In this document: in pieces, positions 45,814 to 54,168 of the stretch
Layout: each line of letters begins with the position of its first letter
Position numbering within the stretch: position 1 is the first letter of the stretch
Assembly: GCF_000455325.1 (NCBI RefSeq)
Contig: NZ_HG322951.1
Location: 3,675,317 to 3,739,316, forward strand
Direction: 5' to 3'
DNA: 64,000 nucleotides
DNA from: Mycolicibacterium septicum DSM 44393
GTDB taxonomy: Bacteria > Actinomycetota > Actinomycetes > Mycobacteriales > Mycobacteriaceae
The notes under the pieces: model-generated
Databases searched by the model: none
What the model was told of the DNA's origin: nothing
Seen by the model: only the letters and a program-made list of their open reading frames with translations
Translations under genes and position numbers: made by a program

Positions 45814-47172
45814 TCAGGAGCGGACGCCGGCCGACTCGAGATACTTGTCGACGACCGAATGGAAGTGCGCGATGACGACCTCTTCCTTGACCAGGGCCAT
45901 ATGCTGCAGCGCAGTGTTACGCAACCCGGTCTGCTGGCGGGGCATCTGCTCGTAATCCTGTTGCAACGCTTCGAAATACTTGTAGCTGCCGGCTTCGTCG
46001 ACGACGATAGGTTCGGCTGTGAACGCGGCTTTGGCCTCGTCCGGCAACCACATGTAGCTGGCGACGTGCCAGATGCACCGGTTGGGGTCTCCGTCGGGGT
46101 GGGGCAGCGACATGATGATGTGCGCTTCGCCGGCGCGGATGGTCATGAAGAAGTTCGGGAACAACACCCAGCCGTGGTTGTCGCTCATCTGGGCGTCGGT
46201 CAGCCCGCTGACGTCAAGCCCCATGGCGGTCAAGGTGTCTCGCGTCGCTTTCTGCAGCAACGTGCGGGCGGTGACCTCCTCGGGAAAATTCAGCGACCCG
46301 TCGTCGGCGCGGTATTCGGCGACGAGTTCCTGGAAGCGGGGGATCACCGCGACGGTCGAGGGGAAGGTCTCGGGCAGGTCCATGATTCCGTCGACCTGAT
46401 GCTCCGGGGTGGCGCCGACGACGTCGAACGGCGCCATCGACACACTGTGCTGCTCGAAGAACCGGTACCGGCTGGTGGCGGGATCGATGTTGATGACCCG
46501 CAGGAGCTGTGGGTGGATCCCGTCGATGTGGTAGCCCTCCTGGAAGGCGTCGAGCACGACCTTCCAGTTGCAGTCGATGGCCTCGGTCACGTCCATCACG
46601 GTGACCATTTCGTCGAGGTGGTACGGCGCCAGCATGGTCGCCACCTCCTCTCCGATGAAGTCCGCCAACGGTGCCGCATCCGGATCCGGATTGAGGAAGA
46701 TGAACCCGGCGAAGGTGTCCACCGCGACCTCGATCAGCCCATGTGTGTCCTTGTCGATCGGGCCGGCCAGCGCCTCCCGCAACATGCCCTTGAGGCGGCC
46801 GTCCAGGTCGTAGGACCACAGGTGGTACTGGCACAGGAAGCCTCGCTTGGCATTCCCGCGGGCCTCGCGGCACAGCACGTTGCCCCGATGGCGGCAGGCA
46901 TTGACGAACGCGCGGATCCCGTCGTCCTTGCCGCGCACGATGATGTAGGACTGATCGAAGATGCGGTACTGCTTCCAGTCGCCGGCCTTGTTCAACTCAT
47001 CGACCCGGCCGACCACCTGCCAGACTTTCTTCCAGATCGAATCACGTTCCTGGGCAACAAATTCCGGCGCGACGTAGCGACTCGTCGGAATCTCCATCCG
47101 GTACGCATCCGGGGCGATGTCGTCCAGGCGGGTGGCGTTCTCGACCCAATCTCCGGGGCGTGCTGTCGGCAC
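45814..47172 (-). CDS. Rieske aromatic-ring-hydroxylating oxygenase, alpha subunit
   Basis: 452 aa. Rieske [2Fe-2S] ligands Cys93-x-His95 and Cys114-x2-His117 (CRHRG, CQYHLW). The catalytic non-heme iron region is DAFQEGYHIDGIH. Start set at GTG 47172, which has AGGAGG 7 nt upstream; the open frame runs further upstream but that part is intergenic. Needs an electron-transfer reductase, not found nearby. Heads the operon with the NTF2-like protein (41 nt gap) and the P450. Substrate unknown. Probably controlled from the AT-rich gap at 47260-47300. Confidence 0.92.
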   Translation of the reverse strand: MPTARPGDWVENATRLDDIAPDAYRMEIPTSRYVAPEFVAQERDSIWKKVWQVVGRVDELNKAGDWKQYRIFDQSYIIVRGKDDGIRAFVNACRHRGNVLCREARGNAKRGFLCQYHLWSYDLDGRLKGMLREALAGPIDKDTHGLIEVAVDTFAGFIFLNPDPDAAPLADFIGEEVATMLAPYHLDEMVTVMDVTEAIDCNWKVVLDAFQEGYHIDGIHPQLLRVINIDPATSRYRFFEQHSVSMAPFDVVGATPEHQVDGIMDLPETFPSTVAVIPRFQELVAEYRADDGSLNFPEEVTARTLLQKATRDTLTAMGLDVSGLTDAQMSDNHGWVLFPNFFMTIRAGEAHIIMSLPHPDGDPNRCIWHVASYMWLPDEAKAAFTAEPIVVDEAGSYKYFEALQQDYEQMPRQQTGLRNTALQHMALVKEEVVIAHFHSVVDKYLESAGVRS

Positions 47173-47273
47173 GGGCGGACCTCCTCGATCGATATGTGGG
47201 CGGGTGAGGTGTCGCTGACGGCCGGTATGCCGGCCCTGTCGGCGCCAGTGGTGCTTGTGACTGCAATCACTAC

Positions 47274-47289
47274 TATACATATGCGTATA
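47274..47289. promoter_or_regulatory. Candidate regulator operator and promoter region of the oxygenase operon
   Basis: Inverted repeat TATAC-N6-GTATA in a sharply AT-rich island. On the minus strand ACTATA (47272-47277) reads as TATAGT, a good -10 element about 100 nt upstream of the oxygenase start, so the repeat would overlap the promoter. The TetR gene at 47858 is the obvious candidate binder. Inference from sequence only. Confidence 0.4.
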
Positions 47290-47838
47290 TCTAATACAAG
47301 AATGAATATGCGTGGTCGAAGCGCAGCGATCGTGGAGGTGTTGCGGGTGCGGTCTCAGTTGGAGCTCATGGCTGAAAGTGCGGAGCAGGCGGTGATCTGG
47401 GCCGGCGGGCTGATCTGCGACCGGGCACTCGCGGGCTGGCAGGTCGTGGTCTGGCTGCCCGAGGTGACCGGGTCGGTGGCGCTGACGATTCTGGGCGCCG
47501 AGGCGCGGGCCGCCGGATCGGAGGTCGCCATCGCCGGCACCGGAGTGCCGCTGGTCCGGCTCGCCCCGGTGCCTGCCGGGGCTGAGCAGCTTCAGACGTA
47601 TCTCTGTGACCGGCCGGACCCCGGCGAGGCCGCAACGGGAAGGGCCAGTCCGCAGGTGGTCGTCGACGGCGTACTCCACCATCGGCTCAGCTTTGCTGCG
47701 CGGGCCTTCAAGGCGCAGGCGCTGACAGCCTGTGGGCGAGCTGGCTCCGTCGGAGAGGTGGAGATGTTCCGCCCTACCGACCTGCGGTGGTCAATCGGCC
47801 CATCTGCTGGCCGGACCGTGACAACACAAGTGCGATGA
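47281..47838 (+). CDS. Hypothetical protein, function unknown
   Basis: Up to 185 aa from ATG 47281; starts at 47302 (ATG) or 47332 (GTG) are equally possible, and the first lies inside the putative operator, so a shorter form is likely. I do not recognise the family. Protein-like features: an amphipathic stretch RSQLELMAESAEQAVIWAGG, then a small hydrophobic segment VVVWLPEVTGSVALTILG, and a C-terminal FAARAFKAQALTACGRAG. The upstream part of this open frame merely mirrors the Rieske gene. It precedes the TetR gene by 19 nt and may be co-transcribed. Confidence 0.45.
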   Translation: MRISNTRMNMRGRSAAIVEVLRVRSQLELMAESAEQAVIWAGGLICDRALAGWQVVVWLPEVTGSVALTILGAEARAAGSEVAIAGTGVPLVRLAPVPAGAEQLQTYLCDRPDPGEAATGRASPQVVVDGVLHHRLSFAARAFKAQALTACGRAGSVGEVEMFRPTDLRWSIGPSAGRTVTTQVR

Positions 47839-47857
47839 CCTTTGACAGGATGGGGCT

Positions 47858-48475
47858 ATGGCCGAACGCTGGACCAAACAACGCCGCTTGGAGCACACCC
47901 GCAACGTCCTGCTGGACGCCGCTGAGGAGGTGTTTGCGCGCAAGGGGTTTGACGGAGCCGCGCTCGAAGACATCGCGGAGGTCGGAGGCTACACGCGCGG
48001 TGCCATCTACTCCCATTTCGGGAGTAAGGCCGAGTTGTTCCTGGCGGTCATCGAACGGCAGCGCCAACAATTCCTCGACGGGTTCGCCGACGTCATCGCG
48101 ACGTTTCACCGGCTCGAGGACCTCGATGCCGACGAACTCGGCGACCGCTGGCGGGATCTGGTCGCGGCCGAGGGGCCCGACCGCGCGGTCCTCGGATCCG
48201 AGTACACGCTGTTCCTGCTGCGCAATCCCGAGGCGCGGGAGCGCGTGGCCGCACAGCGGGAGGAGACGGTTCGTGCCCTCGCCGACTACGTCTCCAAAGG
48301 CGCTGCCCGGCTGGGAGGCCACCTGAGCATCCCGGCGCTGGACCTGGCCCGGGTCATTCTGGCCGCCAACGACGGCGTCACGCTCAACAGCCTGCTCGAC
48401 GGCCAGGCGGTCTACCGGCCGTTCCTTCGCATGGTGATGGCCAATATCGTTGTCCCCAAGGGGAACAACTTGTGA
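47858..48475 (+). CDS. TetR/AcrR-family transcriptional regulator
   Basis: 205 aa. N-terminal HTH: RNVLLDAAEEVFARKGFDG, ALEDIAEVGGYTRGAIYSHF, GSKAELFLAVIER, typical of TetR. The C-terminal ligand domain is helical and not diagnostic. It overlaps the DMT exporter gene by 4 nt (GTGA), a layout usual for a repressor and its regulated efflux pump; it may also control the divergent oxygenase operon through the repeat at 47274. Confidence 0.92.
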   Translation: MAERWTKQRRLEHTRNVLLDAAEEVFARKGFDGAALEDIAEVGGYTRGAIYSHFGSKAELFLAVIERQRQQFLDGFADVIATFHRLEDLDADELGDRWRDLVAAEGPDRAVLGSEYTLFLLRNPEARERVAAQREETVRALADYVSKGAARLGGHLSIPALDLARVILAANDGVTLNSLLDGQAVYRPFLRMVMANIVVPKGNNL

Positions 48476-49344
48476 CCAACAGCGGACATCCGGCGCGCAC
48501 CGGCGCGCTGATGGCCATGGCCTCCATGCTGTGCGTGCAGATCGGGCTCGCGGTTGCGGTCGGTCTGATCGATGACATCGGAGCCGAGGGTGCCGCTTGG
48601 CTGCGCCTGGCGTGGGCCGGCGTTCTGATGCTCGTGATCGTGCGGCCGCGCCCGTCGGCCTTCACCAAATCCGCATTCTGGACCTGCGTCGCGCTCGGCG
48701 TGGTCACGGCCGGGGTGACGATGCTCTTCATGGCGGCGCTGTCCCGGATCCCGCTCGGCACGGCCAGCGCGCTGGAATTCCTCGGCCCGCTCGGGGTCGC
48801 CGTGGCCCACGGGAAGGGGCGCAATCGGATTCTGTGGCCCGGGCTGGCAGCGGCCGGCGTGGTGCTGCTCACCGAGCCCTGGACAGGCGACGTCGATCTC
48901 ATCGGTGTGCTCTACGCGGTGTGTGCCGCGCTGTGCTGGGCCTGCTACATCCTGCTGACGCAACGGGTCGGTGACGAGGTGGCCGGCATCAAGGGGCTGG
49001 CGGTGTCCATGCCGGTCGCCGGCCTGGTCGGCACCGCGGTAGTCGGGCCGTCGGTGTTTCCTCAGCTGACGCCGCAGCTGCTCCTCATCGGAGTGGGGCT
49101 GGCGATCCTGCTGCCGGTGATCCCGTTCGCCCTCGAGATGTCTGCGCTGCGGTACCTGAGTACGGCCGCGTTCGGCACCCTGATGGCCCTGGAGCCGGCA
49201 TTTGCGATGCTGGTCGGTTTCGTTCTGCTCCACCAGGTCCCGGCCCCGGCCGCCGTGATCGGCATCTGCCTCGTGGTGGCCGCCGGGATCGGCGCGGCGC
49301 GTACCGGGGCGCGTGCCACGCCGGTCCCTGCCGAGATCGGCTGA
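48472..49344 (+). CDS. EamA/DMT-superfamily transporter
   Basis: 290 aa with about ten membrane helices in two EamA repeats. Matching features: GAEGAAWLRLAWAGVLML, ALSRIPLGTASALEFLGPL, AALCWACYILLTQRVG and LRYLSTAAFGTLMALEPAFA, as in RhtA-type amino acid or metabolite exporters. GTG start coupled to the TetR stop by GTGA. The substrate is unknown. Confidence 0.88.
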   Translation: MTNSGHPARTGALMAMASMLCVQIGLAVAVGLIDDIGAEGAAWLRLAWAGVLMLVIVRPRPSAFTKSAFWTCVALGVVTAGVTMLFMAALSRIPLGTASALEFLGPLGVAVAHGKGRNRILWPGLAAAGVVLLTEPWTGDVDLIGVLYAVCAALCWACYILLTQRVGDEVAGIKGLAVSMPVAGLVGTAVVGPSVFPQLTPQLLLIGVGLAILLPVIPFALEMSALRYLSTAAFGTLMALEPAFAMLVGFVLLHQVPAPAAVIGICLVVAAGIGAARTGARATPVPAEIG

Positions 49345-49363
49345 TCCGGCTACCCTGGCGCCA

Positions 49364-49720
49364 ATGGCACGTGGAATCTTCAATTCCCCGATCACCCGCT
49401 GGTTCAACGCGGCCGCGATCGGCCTCACCCGAGTTCCGGTGTTCGGCCGGTGGATCGGCCACGGTGTGGTGGTCATCCGGTACACCGGGCGCCGGTCGGG
49501 CCGCACGTTCGAGACTCCGGTTTCCGTGACGCGCGAGGGCAACGAGGTGACCATCAACGTGATGGCGCCGGACAGCAAGAACTGGTGGCGAAACTTCCTC
49601 GGCGAGGGCGGTCAGCTCACCCTGCTGAACCTGGACGGCAGCGACCGTACGGGGCACGCCGTTGCCCACCGTGACGACCGGGGCAAAGTGGCCGTCACGG
49701 TGGGACTCGACGCACCCTGA
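49364..49720 (+). CDS. DUF385 / deazaflavin(F420)-dependent nitroreductase-quinone reductase family protein
   Basis: 118 aa of the mycobacterial FDOR/Ddn-like split-barrel family, which uses F420H2 to reduce quinones or nitro compounds. Features: NSPITRWFN, VVIRYTGRRSGRTFETPVSVT, WWRNFLGEGGQLTLL. ATG 49364 is preferred; no clear Shine-Dalgarno precedes it, so the mRNA may be leaderless. Cofactor use is inferred from the family. The stop codon lies in a 12-bp palindrome shared with the convergent potC stop. Confidence 0.82.
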   Translation: MARGIFNSPITRWFNAAAIGLTRVPVFGRWIGHGVVVIRYTGRRSGRTFETPVSVTREGNEVTINVMAPDSKNWWRNFLGEGGQLTLLNLDGSDRTGHAVAHRDDRGKVAVTVGLDAP

Positions 49721-49727
49721 CGTCAGG
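49716..49727. repeat. Perfect palindrome containing two convergent stop codons
   Basis: CCTGACGTCAGG holds the TGA of the DUF385 gene (49718-49720) and, on the other strand, the TGA of potC (49723-49725). Only 2 nt separate the coding regions. Confidence 0.6.
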
Positions 49728-50568
49728 CGTCGATACGCTTGCGCCGGTACAGCGTTCCGAACATGAGCAGCAGGAGGCTCGCCACCAGGATCGCCGTGGC
49801 CAGCACATTGATCTGCGGGGGTACCGCAGCCTTGACCGCCGCGTTGACGTACAGCGGATAGGTGACCGTGGAGCCGCTGACGAAGTAGGTGATGATGAAG
49901 TCGTCCAGGGACAGGGCGAACGACAACATCGCAGCGGCCACGATGCCCGGAACGATCAGCGGCAGAGTCACTTTGAAGAACGTTCTGGTCGGGCTGGCCC
50001 CGAGATCCATCGACGCGTCCTCAAGCGTCCAGTCGAATCCGCGCACTCGCGCCCGCACCGTCATGGCGATGAAGCTCACCTCGAACGCGATGTGGGCGAT
50101 GAGGATCGTGGTGTAGCCCGCTGCCCAGCCGAGGTCGAGGAACAGGGTCAGCAACGAGGCACCCATCACGACCTCAGGTGCGGTCAGCGGTAGCACCAGG
50201 AACGTGTCGACCGCCTTCTGGCCCCGGAACCGTTGGCGCACGAGCGCGATGGCGACCAACGTGCCGAGCACAACGGCTACCGCGGTGGATACCGCCGCGA
50301 CGTTCAGGCTCAACTTGAGCGCATCGGTCAGCGCCGGGTACTTGAACGGGTGTGCCCAGTTGTCGAGGGTGAAGCCCTGCCAGGTGTAGTTGAACTTGCC
50401 CGCCGGCTTGTTGAACGAGAACAACACGATCACGAAGATCGGCAGGAACAGGTACAGCAGCACCAGGCCGGCGACGATCCGCAGGGACCAATCACCCCAT
50501 CGCGGTGATCCTTTGACCACCTTCGGGGTGGCCGGGCTCGTGGCGTCTGCCAACGCGGTCGACGTCAT
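49723..50568 (-). CDS. potC: Spermidine/putrescine-type ABC transporter permease (PotC)
   Basis: 281-aa inner-membrane permease with six membrane helices and the EAA-type loop MDLGASPTRTFFKVTLPLIVP. N-terminal YLFLPIFVIVLFSFN and the DDFIITYFVSG segment are typical of PotC. Start overlaps the potB stop by 4 nt. Last gene of the potADBC operon. Polyamine specificity is inferred from family; compatible-solute or other cations are possible. Confidence 0.9.
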   Translation of the reverse strand: MTSTALADATSPATPKVVKGSPRWGDWSLRIVAGLVLLYLFLPIFVIVLFSFNKPAGKFNYTWQGFTLDNWAHPFKYPALTDALKLSLNVAAVSTAVAVVLGTLVAIALVRQRFRGQKAVDTFLVLPLTAPEVVMGASLLTLFLDLGWAAGYTTILIAHIAFEVSFIAMTVRARVRGFDWTLEDASMDLGASPTRTFFKVTLPLIVPGIVAAAMLSFALSLDDFIITYFVSGSTVTYPLYVNAAVKAAVPPQINVLATAILVASLLLLMFGTLYRRKRIDA

Positions 50569-51440
50569 ACGAGATCCTCCGTGCCCAGCGCCCGCGTGTA
50601 GAGCAGCACCCCGACCAGGATGATCGCCATCAGCACCATGCTGAGTGCGGCCGCGGCCGGATAGTCCTTGACCACCAGGAACTGCTTCTGAATCACGTTG
50701 CCGATCATGGTGGTTTGCGTGCTGCCGAGGTAGTCGGCGTTGATGAAATCGCCGGCCGCGGGGATGAACACCAGCATGCTTCCGGCCAGCACTCCTGGCA
50801 TGGACAGCGGCAGAATGACTTTGGTGAAGCTGCGGGTATTCGACGAGTACAGGTCCTTGGAGGCCTCGATCAGGCGGGGATCGATCTTCTCGAGACTCAC
50901 GTACAGCGGCAGGATCATGAAGATGATCCAGTTGTAGGTCAGGCCTCCGATCACGGCCCAGCTCGTCGACAGCAGCCGTCCTTCACTCGGCAGCAATCCG
51001 ATGGATCCGAGTGCGCTGACCACCAATCCGTCATCGGCCAGAATCGTCTTCCACGCGATGGTGCGGATCAGGAAGGTCACGAAGAACGGCAGGATGACCA
51101 GGCCCAGGATCAGGTTCTTGTATCGGCCGGCCTTGAAGGCGATGACGTAGGCCAGCGGAAAGGCCATTACCGCACACAGCACGGTCGCCACGAATGCGTA
51201 GCCGAACGTCCGCAGAATCTGGTCCTGATACGCGCTGAACGCGTGCAGGTAGTTGCCGAAGTTCCAATCGAACTCCAGCGTCGGTAGGTACACCGAACCG
51301 CCCGACGTCGACAACGAGGTGCGCGCCAACGAGAAGAACGGCACCACAAAGAAGATCCCCAGGTACACCAGCGCCGGCAGGATCATCAGGTAGGGAGCGA
51401 TCTTGCTCCGCTGCCGGTTGCTGGTGGCTGCGCCCGCCAT
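50565..51440 (-). CDS. potB: Spermidine/putrescine-type ABC transporter permease (PotB)
   Basis: 291-aa membrane permease, partner of PotC. Six helices; EAA loop ASKDLYSSNTRSFTKVILPL; and FIPAAGDFINADYLGST, characteristic of PotB. Starts with ATG 51440, 5 nt after the potD stop. Confidence 0.9.
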   Translation of the reverse strand: MAGAATSNRQRSKIAPYLMILPALVYLGIFFVVPFFSLARTSLSTSGGSVYLPTLEFDWNFGNYLHAFSAYQDQILRTFGYAFVATVLCAVMAFPLAYVIAFKAGRYKNLILGLVILPFFVTFLIRTIAWKTILADDGLVVSALGSIGLLPSEGRLLSTSWAVIGGLTYNWIIFMILPLYVSLEKIDPRLIEASKDLYSSNTRSFTKVILPLSMPGVLAGSMLVFIPAAGDFINADYLGSTQTTMIGNVIQKQFLVVKDYPAAAALSMVLMAIILVGVLLYTRALGTEDLV

Positions 51441-51445
51441 CGGCG

Positions 51446-52642
51446 TCAGCCTCCGGTCACTGCGGCGTAGAGACTGTTGAACTCCTGGGTCTTCTCGTCA
51501 GTGAGGGCCGGCCACGACTTGAGCTTCGCGAGCATGTCGGCAGGCGGGTTGATCAGCGGGTTGCTCGCCAGCTTCGGATCGATCTTGGCGAGTTCGTCGG
51601 TCATGTCCGACAACACCGGCACGAACTGGGTGAACGCGATGAGCTTGGCGTAGTTCGCCCGGTCGTAGACGTAGTCGATCCACGCCTCGGCGGCCTTCTG
51701 GTTCTGCGTGGTGTAGGGGATCACCATGGTGTCGATGAACCAGTCGCCGCCGGTCTCGGGCACGATGAACTGCAGGTCCGGGTTGTCGGCCTGCAGCTGC
51801 ACCACGTCACCCGAATACGCCTGAGCGACAGCGATGTTGCCGGCCGCCAGATCGTCGGCGTAGTCGTTGCCGGTGAACCGGCGGATCTGACCCTTGTCCT
51901 TCTGCTCACGGACGAAATCGACGGCCTTGGTGATGGACTCGGTGGTCGGATCCTCGACGGAATTGCCCTGCCACTGCATGATCATGCCGAGCCCGTCCTG
52001 GACGTCGGACAACAAGCTGACCCGGCCCTTGAACGCGGGATCCCACAGATCGTCGATCTTGGTGATGTCGCGCCCGGTCGCGGCCTTGTTGTAGGCCAGG
52101 CCCACCATGCCGGTCATGTACGGCGCGGTGTACTTGCGGCCCGGATCGGCCTTCGAGTTGAGCAGGTCCTCGCGCAGGTTCTTCTTGTTGGGGACGCGGG
52201 AATCACGGATCTCGTTGAGCCACTTGAGCCCGGCGAGCCGGACCGCCATGAACTCGGTGGGTACGACGAGATCGGCGCCGATGTCCTGCTTGCGGGACAA
52301 CGGTTCCTTGACCTTGGCGAACCACTGTTCGTTGTCGTTGAAATCCTCTTTGTAATCCACGGTCAGACCCGATGCGGTCTGGAACGCCGCGACGAATCCT
52401 TCGGCCATGTACAGCGGCCAGTTGGAGATGCGGACTTCGCCGGTGGCCGGTGAGCCGTCGTCGGGGGCGGCCGACGATGTCGCACCGGAACCTCCCTCAC
52501 CACCTGATCCGCACGCGGCCAGCACGGACGGACCCAGCGCGAGTGCGGCGGCGGCTGCTGCGCCGCCTCCCAGGAAGCGGCGCCTCGAGGTGCGATTCGC
52601 GGTGAGCCGGGCGAGAAGTTGGGGATCGAATTGAGCGGGCAT
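51446..52642 (-). CDS. potD: Polyamine-type ABC transporter substrate-binding lipoprotein (PotD/PotF), Tat-exported
   Basis: 398 aa. The N-terminus combines a twin-arginine motif (SRRRFLGG) with a lipobox (VLAAC), so it is predicted to be exported folded and then lipid-anchored. The mature protein matches PotD-type binding proteins: VRISNWPLYMAEGF, FNDNEQWFAKVK, YMTGMVGLAYNKA and PETGGDWFIDTMVIP. The start is ATG 52642, giving the Tat signal; the longer open frame upstream overlaps the intergenic gap after potA. A Gly/Ser/Thr-rich linker follows the lipidated Cys. Confidence 0.9.
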   Translation of the reverse strand: MPAQFDPQLLARLTANRTSRRRFLGGGAAAAAALALGPSVLAACGSGGEGGSGATSSAAPDDGSPATGEVRISNWPLYMAEGFVAAFQTASGLTVDYKEDFNDNEQWFAKVKEPLSRKQDIGADLVVPTEFMAVRLAGLKWLNEIRDSRVPNKKNLREDLLNSKADPGRKYTAPYMTGMVGLAYNKAATGRDITKIDDLWDPAFKGRVSLLSDVQDGLGMIMQWQGNSVEDPTTESITKAVDFVREQKDKGQIRRFTGNDYADDLAAGNIAVAQAYSGDVVQLQADNPDLQFIVPETGGDWFIDTMVIPYTTQNQKAAEAWIDYVYDRANYAKLIAFTQFVPVLSDMTDELAKIDPKLASNPLINPPADMLAKLKSWPALTDEKTQEFNSLYAAVTGG

Positions 52643-52710
52643 GGGCGACCTTTCTGAATTCGGGCGCTTTCGTCGATGAAGGGTGGGCGAGGGTCGGCTG
52701 GTGCCAATGC

Positions 52711-53904
52711 CTACGTGTCGTCGAGCATCTCTTCGAGATCCTCGGTGGTGGGGATGTCCGCGGCCGGAAGTACCCGCGACGCGCCCGGTGACCAACTCAC
52801 GTGCACCTGGTCGCCCGGGCGCAGAAGTGGGAGGTCCTGCTCGGGGCCGACGTGGGCGATGATCGTCGAATCATCAGGTGCGGCAAGGGAAAGCCGGAGA
52901 ACCGGACCCTGGAACGTCAGGTCCTTGACGGTGGCGGGCACGGTGGCCACATCTCCGGTGGGCACCTCCATCGAGACGCGGACCCGCTCGGGCCGGATCA
53001 TCAGGGTGGCGTGGCCGCCGGGTTCGATGGTGGTGTCGCCGGGCTTGGCCTTGAGCGTCGTGCCGAGCACGTCGACCTCGACGAAGTCGCGGTTGGTCCG
53101 CCCGGTCTGGCGGCCCGGCCACAGGTTGGCCTGCCCGATGAAGCTGGCGACGAACACCGTTGCCGGGCGGTCGTAGATCTCGGTGGGGCTGCCGATCTGT
53201 TCGACGTTTCCGTTGTTCATCACCGCGATCCGGTCGCTCATCGTGAGCGCCTCTTCCTGATCGTGGGTGACGTAGATGAACGTGATGCCGACCTCGCGCT
53301 GAATGCGCTTGAGTTCGAACTGCATCGCGTGGCGCAGCTTGAGATCCAGGGCGCCCAGCGGCTCATCGAGCAACAGTGCGCTGGGGTAGTTGACCAGGGC
53401 ACGGGCCAACGCGACCCGCTGCTGCTGGCCGCCCGAGAGCTGGCCCGGCTTGCGCTTGGCGAAGTCGGTGAGCCGGACGATCTCGAGCAGCTCGTCGACG
53501 CTGCGTTTGATCTCAGCCTTGTCCTTCTTCGCGCTGCGCGGCCCGTAGGCCACGTTGTCCCACACGGTCATGTGCGGGAACAGCGCATAGTGCTGGAAGA
53601 CCGTGTTGACGTTGCGCTTGTGCGGTGGCGTGTGGGAGACGTCGACGCCCTCGAGCCGGATGGCACCCTCGGTCGGGCTTTCGAATCCGGCGATCATGCG
53701 CAGCGTGGTGGTCTTCCCGCAGCCCGAGGGGCCGAGCATCGAGAAGAACTCACCCGATGCGATGGAGAAGTCCGCCTCGGCTACGGCTAGGTAGTCGCCG
53801 AACCGTTTCGTGACGTGGTCGATCTCTATGACTGGCGCGCCGGTGCGTGGCGTGCCGTCGTGTCCCGTCGACTTGTCGACGGCGGTGATATCTGGGCCGG
53901 TCAG
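52711..53904 (-). CDS. potA: Polyamine-type ABC transporter ATP-binding protein (PotA), CTG start
   Basis: About 398 aa. Walker A GPSGCGKTT, Q-loop VFQHYALFPHMTV, signature LSGGQQQRVALARAL, Walker B LLLDEPLGALD, switch His in VTHDQEEAL, then a C-terminal TOBE-type domain (ATLMIRPERV). The only ATG, GTG or TTG in frame falls inside Walker A, so the real start must be earlier. The upstream frame is open to a stop at 53990-53992 and contains the conserved IEIDHVTKRFGDYLAV. A perfect AGGAGG (53911-53916) lies 6 nt before CTG 53904, which I take as the start. First gene of the operon. Confidence 0.88.
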   Translation of the reverse strand: MTGPDITAVDKSTGHDGTPRTGAPVIEIDHVTKRFGDYLAVAEADFSIASGEFFSMLGPSGCGKTTTLRMIAGFESPTEGAIRLEGVDVSHTPPHKRNVNTVFQHYALFPHMTVWDNVAYGPRSAKKDKAEIKRSVDELLEIVRLTDFAKRKPGQLSGGQQQRVALARALVNYPSALLLDEPLGALDLKLRHAMQFELKRIQREVGITFIYVTHDQEEALTMSDRIAVMNNGNVEQIGSPTEIYDRPATVFVASFIGQANLWPGRQTGRTNRDFVEVDVLGTTLKAKPGDTTIEPGGHATLMIRPERVRVSMEVPTGDVATVPATVKDLTFQGPVLRLSLAAPDDSTIIAHVGPEQDLPLLRPGDQVHVSWSPGASRVLPAADIPTTEDLEEMLDDT

Positions 53905-53910
53905 CGGAAT

Positions 53911-53916
53911 CCTCCT
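53911..53916 (-). promoter_or_regulatory. Ribosome-binding site that sets the CTG start of potA
   Basis: Perfect AGGAGG on the minus strand with 6-nt spacing to CTG 53904. No ATG, GTG or TTG occurs in this frame between here and Walker A. The remaining gap to 54168 is unannotated; the pot promoter should lie there, but I cannot place a convincing -10/-35 pair. Confidence 0.6.
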
Positions 53917-54168
53917 CCAGTACAGCCGGGAAGCTGTCGGTAAACAATCGCCGATGGAGCCGACCTTCGCAACCGTTTCCGCAATGAATTAACAATTTTT
54001 CAATGGAATCCTTCGTCAGAATCGGGTTGACAGCGCGATTCCATAGCGTGGCAGGCGAACGGCCACGGCGGGTGCGGTCGGTCCATGGTCCGGAGGGGCA
54101 GTGACTGGCTGGGCTCAAGTTTCGCAGCTCAGCGGGCTGTCACGACGGGAATCCGGCGACTGGAGAAA

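Noticed and set aside
45859..47280. Plus-strand open frame opposite the Rieske oxygenase gene, joined to the 47281 ORF
   Set aside because: The part opposite the Rieske gene is a mirror frame; only the segment after the divergent gap looks protein-like.
54026..54050. TTGACA on the plus strand as a promoter -35 element
   Set aside because: No -10 element sits at the right spacing and no plus-strand gene starts downstream for over 1.5 kb.
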